Source: Imbricaverruca yamaguchii (taxonomy: Eukaryota; Arthropoda; Thecostraca; Neoverrucidae). From it: a stretch of 64,000 bases of DNA. Under the pieces are notes generated by a model. It did no database searches. It saw only the letters and a list, made by a program, of their open reading frames with translations, and was not told the DNA's origin. Made by a program: the position numbers and the translations under genes. Shown here piece after piece: positions 50,501 to 62,500 of the stretch; the first letter of the stretch is position 1, and each line of letters begins with the position of its first letter. The stretch covers positions 690,501-754,500 of the forward strand of contig JAOTOL010001546.1 of NCBI GenBank assembly GCA_034440575.1, given 5' to 3'.

Positions 50501-53500
50501 GTGTTTGGAAAACGGAACATGTTCAGGTTACCCCCTCCCTCCTATTCCCTCAAGTAGGTGTTTGATATATCATGTAATGATAAATTAATGGTCAATAAAT
50601 AAACTAAACTTGTCATGATTCATCAATCAATCATCAAGTTATTACAACATTTGGGTACAGCTTACAGTATACCATTACCTACCATGGAATGTCAGTTACC
50701 CCATTGTGGAGTAAAAATATAAAAGAAAATTAAATGTATAAACAGCTTCTCTTTCACTGGAGGCGAAACCGTGGCGTCCAGCTAAGGCATATATGATTTA
50801 TGCTATGACCCTTCCCAGTATTCCACACGTTAACAAAAAAAAACAGTACAAGCATTTGCTGTTTGTTCACATGACACCAAAAGGCCCTGGATTTAAAAGA
50901 AAAAGGTTAGCTGTTGCATTGCCACCATAGCAGATTACTTATCCGTTCGAGCTTCATATTTTCTTTAAAATCGTTCAGCTTAGTCCCACAGGCACTCACC
51001 TTGTTCTCCATGACGCGACTCGGTTGACAAAGTTCGCGAAGAAATATGCGATCTAGACTTCACTACGCGTCTCCGACTCGGCCGCTTTGAGGCACGACAT
51101 AGCTGAAGTCATCGCCACGAGTAGGTTTCCTAACCGAAGACAACACTTAACTAAAATAATTCAATTTGGCAGGATATACACCTATGAGCAAAATATTTCA
51201 GCTTTGGATACGAAATATTACATACGTTTTTTTGCAACAAAATACCCATTACGTGAAACTTGTCCATTACAGATAACGTAACGAGAAATGTGCAAGGGTA
51301 CTAGGTAGCCCGGAGCATGAATCTCTTGAAACACCTATCCACACAACTATCTCTTATTTAAAATAGCATTTGGTGAGAATACACGAAACCAGGCTGCCGG
51401 CTTCGAAGCTGAAGACACAATATGTTGGCAAACCCAAGCCACCGCCTCAATATGACACGAAACCAAATTCGAAGCCGAAGCCGAAACAAGCAGTTCAAAA
51501 TGTCACAAGGCCAAAGCCGAATCGTGTGTTAAAGTACAAAATGACGGAGCCGACTAGTAAGCTAAAGCCAGCATATTAAAACAGCGCGCAGCTGAAGCCG
51601 AACCCAACGCCGAAAAAAAACATGGCTTCGTGAAGCCAAAGCCGGCTTTGACCCCACGTTCGATCTGAGCATCGTTATCGTCGGCGTGATGAGAGCAGCA
51701 CTCACAACGCCAGACTGCTACAGCTCAACACACCAGTCGTCAGCGACGACTACAGCCGGCGGGAGACGATACCATTCGCCGACCGACAGCCAGCCGAACG
51801 TCCGCGCCGGGGGCCACCGGGGGCCGCCCGGCCACTCACCGGGAAGCAGGGTGCGGAAGGCCTTGCCGTCGTGCTTGCGGATCGAGTCGAAGACGACGGT
51901 GCGCGCCGGCATGTTGACACCCATGGCGAACGTCTCGGTGGCGAACAGGAGCTGGAGGCGGTGGTGCTCACGCTCACGCTCACGTTCACCGGGCACTCCG
52001 GCCACTCACGACCAACCGACAACTCACAAAGAGTTAGTTAGTTTGTTATTTGGGATTTAGGGCGCTTCGACCAGTTTTGATCATTCGCGCCCCAACTCAC
52101 AGAGAGGAACGACCCACACAGTGTCGGCACAGAGCAGGGAGCTATTACGTACGCAGAGTAACGTGCTTACAGCGTAATAACACGCACGCATGACAAAACA
52201 AGGATGCCGACGACTCACACAGAGTATGGACTGAAGTAGTGCAACACACAAACGCATACACACTTTCACATGAGCACGTGCGCGCACACACATACAGTAC
52301 AGGGTCGTTAATTGGTGTGGGCAACGAGTCGCACCCAGTAGGGACTCACGGGCAGAGCAAGAAGCCGAAGAGAGCACTGATACTCAGAGCTATGATTTAT
52401 CCAGCATAACGAAACATGCATAGTATCATCTCACATCTCGATAGCTGAAATGGAGCGATAAATCACAACACGCAAGAACTTGTAGCAACCACACATAGTA
52501 CCGCAGTGTGACGACTGACAGACTTACACAGCTGTCAGACTGACACTGAAACAGCTGACCCACACATAACACTACACACAGAACATTATTCACACAGTGT
52601 GACGACTGCCATTCACCATGAGGTGAACGTCGGGCAGGTGATTTATCTGGACATTGCACATGCACACAGACACAGACACATGTTAGGGCAACACATATAC
52701 AGGTTAGACTTGACCCAGATGGACTATTTCGTTAATCTCCGCTACTGTGAAATACCACCAGCTAAAGACTCACAAATACCCGGTACATAAGGTAGCTACT
52801 TATTTGGGCTCAAGAGGACCGAATAGCATCTTTAAAAAAAATACTTAAGACACATCACGCGTTTTACGAACAATACAATAAAATTAACTTCGCCACAAAA
52901 AAAAACAGTCTCAATCGGAACATTTTGGTTTAATTGGAAGTCCAGTGGACCCTCAAACAACTTTTGGGACGGAAAGGCACACAAGTCATATCAATCATCA
53001 TCCCAAGGCAGAAATAAATTAAATTAATCGAAATTTTGTATATTAAATTGCGCGCTTTTGTATAACTTGGTTCATCTCACGCTTTTCGCCATTCAGAAAA
53101 AGGTAAAAAGGCAAATCTTATAACTTTATTGGACATCCAAGTGCTTGGAAGATTGTGGCCATCTTCAATCGATTAATTCATTGCCACATTTATCCAGCAA
53201 ATATGTGTTGCATCACAATTGTGCTTCAGCCATTCAGGTAAGTCACAAAAAGAATCGTGATGAGAGATAGGAAATCTACATGCGATTTCATTTGCGATAT
53301 TAATTCATGCAGCGACAAGTGCGCAATGTTTGTCTAAGTGGGACCGCAATTATAGGTAAAGGAACATGCTGCTTAAAGCTAACACCAAGGACATCAGATT
53401 GCACACAAAAAAAAAAATTATGAATATTTTCCTCGCCCCACCTCATACAATCTTCTACTTTTTTCTACTTTCTACTTTTCACACAATATTCATATTTGCA

Positions 53501-56500
53501 AAACGAACGGATGATGTCGAATCTAGTGCGCACTCACCTTCACAAGGCCGCGTTGAAACAGCAGCTCAATGACCTCCTTCAGAATGGGAAGAATCCCACT
53601 GTGGTGAACTCCAACGCCACGACACAGCAGATCGGACATCTGCGTCACCTGCGGGACACGAGTCGGACTCCAAACCTCGACCCTTCGCCACACCACTTTG
53701 AAACATACGGAACAACACCACGAAACGACAGCAGTGGGGCAGCCAGGGTCAGCGCGTTGCCGTTCGGAGACGCGAACCAGCGCGGTGCTGCAACGGTTCC
53801 CGGTGCTATGACGTCACCACTGCGGTGGCGAGGTCGCAGCACCGGTCGACAACGCTACCTGATGCGGCAACTGCGGTGGTGGCATTGCTGGCCTGCGCAG
53901 CTGCTGGTGCAGTGACGTCGCCAGAGCAAGTTCGGTGCCGTGACGTCACCACTGAACTCGGCCAGTGTTAAAATCACGGCCTGCATCCGTTTTGACGGCC
54001 TGCATCCGTTTAACGATAATGATACAAACACCTATCATATAAACCAGTAATGCAAGGCATATCACATCCTAGGTCATCTCTTTAACTGGAATTGTGCCAC
54101 GGGATGTTCGGTATCACAATCCCAGATCCTTTATGGTGAGCATAGGCATAATACACATCAACGGTATGCAACTAGAAACAAGGCATGGAGACTTCGCACA
54201 CATGCACCAAGAAGCACGATATCGATCTTTGAAAAGGATGACGATTCAGTGTTCAGTAGGTGGTATATTCCACCCTATTTCACGAGTAATGTACCACTGC
54301 GATGTTGTGACATCACCAGAGCAGTCTCGGTGCCGTGACGTCACCACTGACCTGCGGCAGCTTCTGGTCGGGCGCCGTCAACCGCTGCGCGCACCGGCTG
54401 AAGAAGTGCTTGATCTCGTTTTTTTCGCGTTCCGTGGTCAGGTCGAGCGAGGTGAGCGAGGCTGCGTTGGCGTCGCAGCGCGCGCGCGAGAAGGTGAATG
54501 CCACCACGGGCAGCAGCTCGCCGCGCCGCAGGTGGTCCACCAGGCCGACCCAGGTGTTGCGCTCCATCTGGTACGTGTTGCCGCCGCCACCGTATGTGCC
54601 GCCGCCGCCGCGACCGCCACGGCCGCCACCGCCCTTCTTGGTGGCGTTCTTCTTCGCCTCGACAGCCTTCACGTATCTGAAAACGCATACTCGTATGCAG
54701 ACGCGGCGTGCATACATATTGTACTCGCCGCGGTACTCCTGTACGTCCAGCTCGGATATTACGGTATTAACAATTCTGCACCAACACAGGTCATACGAGT
54801 TTCCCTGAAAACGTCCACATTCGACAACCGCCGAGACACTGCCAAATTTCACAGCAACCATGCCCGGTACAGTGCGTCACCCTCGACCCCCCCCACACCA
54901 CCGTCCACACACTGCGGCACTAATCGATCACTCGCTTCCCGGCTCAGCAACTTGCACTCACCCTAACCGCACCAGTCCCACCAGACCACACACCCGACTG
55001 CAACGTCCCCCAACGCAGCACCCATCTGTGCAGCGTCCATTAAGACCGACCGGGCCGGCCCGGCACCCACTCGGAGCGGACCGGCGGCTCACCCGGGCAG
55101 CATGAACTGTCCGCGCGAGTCCAGCACCAGGAACCGGTCGTCCTTGGACTTGCCACCCTGGCCGGTGTAGAGGAAGTGCTCCAGCGGCACCGGCCGCTTC
55201 GCGGTGCTGATGACGCGCAGCTTCCGCTTCTGCAGACGCACGGCAGAACACACTTGCACACTGCCCAGCCAGTCAAACGGAGCGCTCACTGAGAGACCGA
55301 GCGCGTCATGGGAGACCCTTGTAATTGCGCGTAATTGACTGAAACTGTACCTGCTCAGCATAGGTATCAAAACAATGTAGTTTCAAAACGTAAATCTCAC
55401 CATACACACCTTACAATATACCATACACACCTTACCCAATACCTTGGATGGAGACCCAGTTTCACGGTAGTTCACTGACATTGGCATCCCAGCCTACCAT
55501 GGCCATTGCAGTATTTGCTACATAATACTAGTGCTTTGAATCGCTGGAGTCGAAGCGATCAACAGTCGATTGCCACCAGAGGGAGGATCTCAGCGCCGGT
55601 AGGTGCTGAGGCTCGCCACGATGGGCATCACTCCGGATCACGCACCGTCAGAGAGGCGGTCACGCATCGTCAGAGTGGCGATCCCGCACACCGTCAGAGT
55701 GGTGGTCACGCACACCGTCAGAGAGGTGGTCCCGCACACCGTCAGAGAGGTGGTCACGCACAGTCAGAGTGGTGGTCACGCACACCGTCAGAGTGGTGGT
55801 CACGCACAGTCAGAGAGGCGGTCGCGCACCATCAGAGGGGTGGTCACGCACACCGTCAGAGAGGCGGTCACGCATCGTCAGAGTGGTGGTCACGCATCGT
55901 CAGAGTGGCGATCCCGCACACCGTCAGAGAGGCGGTCACGCATCGTCAGAGTGGTGGTCACGCATCGTCAGAGTGGCGATCCCGCACACCGTCAGAGAGG
56001 TGGTCACGCACCGTCAGAGTGGTGGTCACGGACCGTCAGAGTGGCGGTCGCGCACCATCAGAGGGGTGGTCACGCACCGTCAGAATGGTGGTCACGGACC
56101 GTCAGAGAGGTGGTCACGCACCGTCAGAGGGGTGGTCACGCACAATCAGAGTGGCGGTCGCGCACCGTCAGAGGGGTGGTCACGCACCGTCAGAGGGGTG
56201 GTCACGGACCGTCAGAGAGGTGGTCACGCACCGTCAGAGGGGTGGTCACGTACCGTCGGAGTGGCGGTGATGGTGTTGTGCATTGACTTCACGAAGCGCC
56301 GACAGTTTTGGATCACATAGCGTCGCCAACATTGCTTGCTGCTTGCCCATTGATCGTGTGAGAAGAGTAGCACCAGGTGGAATTATAACTCGCGACCTTT
56401 CTGCTGGTAGACGGTTACCTTACCCCCTAGACTGCTCACCACCACCAGCCGCCAGAGCCAAGTCCACGGCGGACAATGGATGGAGGGCGGCGGTGCCCAC

Positions 56501-59500
56501 CTTGATGGTGCCGATCCAGTCGGCGAACTGCAGCGTGTTGGGTACGGTGGCCGAGAGCAGCACGATGCCGACAGTGTCCGGCAGCAGGATCAGCGACTCC
56601 TCCCACACCACCCCGCGCTGAAACAGACGGAACGCCGCTGACACAAACGGCACACCGCTGACACAGACGGAACACCGGTGACACAGACGGAACACCGCTG
56701 ACACAGACAGAACACCGCTGAAACAGTCGACATACTGATATAATTATTGATTGATTATTTGGGCTTTGGGGCGCATCAACGGCTACTGGTTATGTAGCGC
56801 CCATATCTGAGCTGATATAATTACACATCCGAAACAATGCTATAGCGAACATCAACAACCAACATGACAGGATCAACAATTAGCATACGGCATGATTTGT
56901 TGTCCATAAATCATGCTATTCTAAGCCGGATATCTGCACACGAAGTATAATATCGGATATTAGTAGGGATTCAGTTAGCTATTAAGGTGTACGGCCCAAG
57001 TGCTGATTTGGTACCATGAACCCCAATGGTTCACATGGTTCACCCCAATAGAGCAGCGAACCTGTGAAACGGGTATCGGGCATCTCAGTTCCGACGTTCA
57101 GCGGCTGAATTCGGCCGCGTTTTCAAGTGCCGTCAATAAATCGACACGCCATCCACACCAGCGTTTTCACCAGTGTGCGAGTACGTCAATATATATTTGT
57201 CAGTATCCCAGCTCATCAGTGTGCGGGTACGTCAGTTCATCTTTGTCAGTGTATCAGTTCACCAGTGCGCCGGTGCATCAATACATCTTTGTCAGTACAT
57301 TATTTCATGAGTGCCAGCTGGTGGGACGAAAAACATCGCTTGGAAATCAGGGCAGTCGCGTATACACTGGGTCGCAGTTTGCAGAAACTAATGTGCGCAT
57401 ACTTTGACATGTATGCGCGTACTTTGACATACTAACAACATTCCAATGCTGTTGGTTTGCACGGACCTTCAATACAACCTACAGTCAGCTCTTCTTTCGT
57501 AATGGTTATTGGCTTTACGACACATCAACTGTTGACCCATGGAGCGTCGCCAATTTCGCACGCCGATTAGTCGCGGGCGAAGAGTAGCAACAGGCGAGAC
57601 TCGAGCCAACAACCTCTCGATTGAGGGACGGGCAACATACCCCTAGACTATTCGTCCCTGCCAGCTGTTCTTTCGACTACCGCGGATATTACATGATGCA
57701 ACCGAGGTGAGCTGCAGCCAAGGTATCATTTCGACTTATACAAAGCGTATGTGAAATCAATCGGGCATGTTCAGCGATTAAATATCACAATCCTGCATGT
57801 CCAAGCCGTGCGCCGAAATTGTTTCAGGAAAATCGTAACTACTACAGGTGGGAACGCTTATCTTCCCACACCAAACGTCAGCCCAGTGCTCCGCAATCTG
57901 TTACGAGCGATCATAAGGATGTCTGCACACACAATGCATTTATACCCACACACAATGACAATCACGACACAAACCAAGCGAGTCCCACCTCCGGATCGTT
58001 GATGTAGTGCACTTCGTCAAAGATGACCCATTCAAGGTCGCGGATGAGATCACTGCCGTTGTACAACATAGAGCGAAGGATCTCGGTAGTGCAGATGAGG
58101 CAGGACGCCTCCTTGTTGATCTGAATGTCGCCCGTCAGCAGGCCCACGTCGGTGAACGTGTTCTTGAAGTCCCGGAACTTCTGATTGGACAGCGCCTTGA
58201 TCGGCGACGTGTAGACAGCCCTGGGGACGCGGTTGGCCGGTTGGTTAGTCGGTTGGTGGATTAACGGGCTGGTGGTTTGTGACTGAAGGGCGTGTCGACT
58301 ACCATGGTTAGTATGCGTCCATTTCGGCTGGCTTGGTTGTTGGTTGGTAAATGGTTGACACAGATAGGTTGACGGTTGACAGATAGCTTCGTTTTTGATT
58401 GGTAGATAGGTTGGTTGTTGGTTGATAGGTAGGCTGATTTGTTCGTGCTGCTCTCGTCCGGTGGCTGGAGTGTTACGTTGTAAATTCTCAGTTGGTTGTG
58501 GGACGAACATTTTTATCGTCAGCTGAGATACAAAGGAGCAGCGAGTATCCATCCCTAAACGGAGAATATTACCCTTGGTTTCATGTTGGCATATCCATCC
58601 ATCCTTACTGATTGAGGAAACATTAGTCCAATGGTGATCGGGTCAAAACGTAACAGTCCGTACTGGCGGATCTCTTGGCACGAACTTTAGATAATTGGTC
58701 ATTACAAAAGGTAACAAATAAGGGCGTAAGACAGTCCCAGCAAAATGCAGTTACATCGACAGTTAACCTTTCCTCAGCGCTTCAACCATTTAACACTCCA
58801 GTTAATTTTCTTCGTGCTGTTGGGAGATTGCAATATGCACTGTACATTCCAGCCGATGCATTCATTGCACTCCAAAAACCCTCAAGCTTTGACTGCCTTT
58901 CACCTCACCAACATATTCAGTAAGTGTAATTATTCAAACACTTGTGTCGCCGTGGCACAATGCCAGCACCATTCCAGCACACAATAGCGTCACTTATGTT
59001 AGACAACGTCACGGCAAGGAGCCGTGTCCGTCGCCTGCAGTGGCTGGGATGATGACCCACCGCACCGCCACCCGCCGCATACTTAGTTCCGTGTCGCTGC
59101 GACAGGGCGATGGCGTACTCTGCCACGGCCGTCTTGCCGGCCGACGTGTGTGCTGCCACGAACACGCTCTCGCCCTTCTCCAGCGACAGCACGGCCTGCA
59201 GCGGAACGGTCCAAGGTCAGGTCACGAACACACAACTGTCATTCTCCAGCGACAGCACGGCCTGCAGCGGAACGGCCCAAGGTCAGGTCACGAACACACA
59301 ACTGTGCTCCAGCGACAGCACGGCCTATGGCGGAACGGGTCAGGGTCAGGTTACGAACATACAACTGTCATTCTCCAGCGACAGCACGGGCAATGGCAGA
59401 ACGGGTCAAGGTCAGGTCGTGTCAGGTGCGTGGAACGGCGACACACTGACACACCATTCATAAATAATGACTAGGCATAAGGTGGACTCGCAATACAGTC

Positions 59501-62500
59501 AGCTTCGATATCGCAGTTATTGGTAGTAAATCAGCGAGGATGCGCTTACAGCAGGCCATGGCTGACAAAACCAGGATGCACGCCAGGATAAACTGAACAT
59601 AGCAAAGCCACTTCATTGGTCATCAGCCATGATTGTGCATACCTCAGTGGCATAAACTGTACTATAAAAACGTTAGAAGGAAAGCAATGTTCGCATTGCA
59701 TATTTTAGCAACAATATTTCAGAGTCGACACACTGAGACAGCCGTGGGATGTGCATCGAAAAAAATGACACGGCTATGGCAGTGTTAAATTACTCGTGAA
59801 ATAGGGTGAAATATACCACTTATTGAACACTCGATCGACATCCTTCTCCAAGAAGTATCCACATCCTGCTCCTTGATGCATGCTCATGAATCTTCATGTC
59901 TTCTTTCTAACAGTATCTCGCTTATCAGTGCCATCTCTATGCTCTCGATAAGGTATGGTAATACCCGAATGTTTCGCAAGTCAATTTCAGGAAAAGGGAT
60001 TGTCTATAATGTGATATGGCATATACTGTCAGTTTATAGCATAGTATTATTATCCCAATCCGAATGTAGCTCTTCATAAATTACGAATCTCAAAACAAAT
60101 AGCAAAGGTGCAGTCATAAGTAGCTACACCATTGGCTCAAATATGAATCTGAAAGACTTCATATTTGAGCCAATGGTGCAATTTAATTGGTTTCATATTT
60201 GAGCCATTTAATTGACATTTTAAATGACGCCAATTCCATGGCCAATTTCGACATCCTATTGTCTTCGTTTCAACATCTCACACCTAACGAAAACCAATTA
60301 TTTTAACCCTGCTATGGGATTTACATAGAAATAATGACACGACAGTGGAATGTGCATCGAAATGACACGGCTATGATATATACATCGAAATAATGACATG
60401 GCTATGGGATATATATAGAAATAACAACACGGCTATGGAACATCGTTACAACAATGGTTTTTTGTTAGGTGTGAGATGTCGAAACAAGTACAAGATGTGG
60501 AATTTCACTAGAAAAATACTGTCATGTAAGAACTTTGTCACGTCATCATAGCTTAATTTTGAGTCAATATGGTACTAATGGCCGTACATTTTTCGCTTGT
60601 TTTGAGGCATCTAAAGTATACATACATATATCAACGATAACGATACAAAATACCTATGCTATAAACGGGCATTGTACAGCAGAGCACATGAAAGGTAATC
60701 CCTCCACCTATAATTGCACTACGAGACGTTCGTGCATCACGACAGGTTGTGGTGAGCATAAAAATGATACTTATATACGAGATGATGCTAGACACGAAGC
60801 ATGAAGACTTCCCATGCACGTATCAAGAAGCACTATGTCGATGATTCTTCGAGATGGATCTCGATTCAATGCTCAAAAAGTTGTATATTCCACCAAATTT
60901 CACGAATAATTTATCACTGCTATCGAATGTGCGTCGAAATAATGACGCGGCTACGGGATATACATCGAAATAATGTCACGGCTGCGGAATGTGCATCGAA
61001 ATAATGACACGGCTACGGAAATTCGTTAAAAAACACTACGATCGGCTGCAGCCGAACGCAGTCGCATCTCGGGACTACCGAGGGGCCCGCATCGACCGAC
61101 ACCACTTCGCCTCACTAGCTTCTGGAACGTGTCCAGCTGGTAGGGGAAGCTGTGCGCCATGTTGGGCACCAGCCGGTGGAAGTCGTCGACCGGCCGGCTG
61201 ATGTCCAGCTCCTCGGCCCAGCGGGTGGAGCGGAGCCGACGACCGGGTCTGCCGGCGTCAGCGGCACTGTCCGTCGTCAGCACCGGCACACACACCGGCT
61301 CCGGCTGCGAATGAATACCGCAACGGCTCACACATACCGCTAATATAGGCCCACACCGGCTCCCGCTGCGAAGGAATGCCACAACGGCTCACACACACCG
61401 CTAATGCAGGCCCACACCGGCTCCCGCTGCGAATGAATACCGTAACGGCTCACACACACCGCTAATGTAAGACAACGCCAGCTCTAGCTGCCGGGGAACG
61501 CCGTAATAGTCTCACATACACATCCTTAATGTAAGCCCACACCGGCTCTGGCTGCCGGGGAACGCAGTAACGGACTCACACACACCGCAGCTGTAGGCTC
61601 AGTCAGTTGGTTATTTGAGCTTTAGAGCGCATCGATCACGTTGATCATATAGCAACTGTAGGCTCACACACACCGCAACTGTAGGCCACCGACTCCGGCT
61701 GCCGGAGAACTCACAACATCGGGGATCAACATGGCTGAATGACGACAAACAAGGTCCGAAGACCCCTGCTGCAAGTCAGACGGACACTTGTCGCAGGTCA
61801 GGACAGACCCCCCTCTCGGCTCTAGAACTGATTTCGACTGTTCAAGGTCAGGACGGCTCCAGTTCCATCCAGTCCCACACGGCAGCTGGCGCCACCGACG
61901 ACCGGCCTTCAGCCTCTGGTCTAACCGCCGCCGCCACCACCACACCACGCAGCCGCCACCACACCACGCAGCCGCCACCACACCATGCAGCCGCCACCAC
62001 ACCATAGAGCCGCCACCACACAACACAGCCACCACCACACAACACAGCCACCACCACACCATGCAGCCGCCACCACACCATGCAGCCGCCACCACACCAT
62101 GGAGCCACCACCACACCACGCAGTCGCCACCACACCACGCAGCCGCCACCACACCATGCAGCCGCCACCACACCATGGAGCCGCCACCACACAACACAGC
62201 CACCACCACACAACACAGCCACCACCACACCACGCAGCCGCCACCACACCATGCAGCCGCCACCACGCCATGCAGCCGCCACCACACAACACAGCCACCA
62301 CCACACCACGCAGCCGCCACCACACCACGCAGCCGCCACCACACCATGCAGCCGCCATCACACACCACAGGCGCCACCACATCACGCATCCACCACCACA
62401 TAACACAGCCACCACACAACACAGCCACCACCACACAACACAGCCACCACCACGCCATGCAGCCGCCACCACACAACACAGCCACCACCACACCACGCAG

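Larger units (their letters stand above)
59745..61025. repeat. ~30-35-bp minisatellite blocks around family M copies
   Basis: Units of CATCGAAATAATGACACGGC plus TATGGGATATA at 59745-59785, 60315-60450 and 60920-61025. The three blocks are separated by the two oppositely oriented M elements. Confidence 0.75.
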
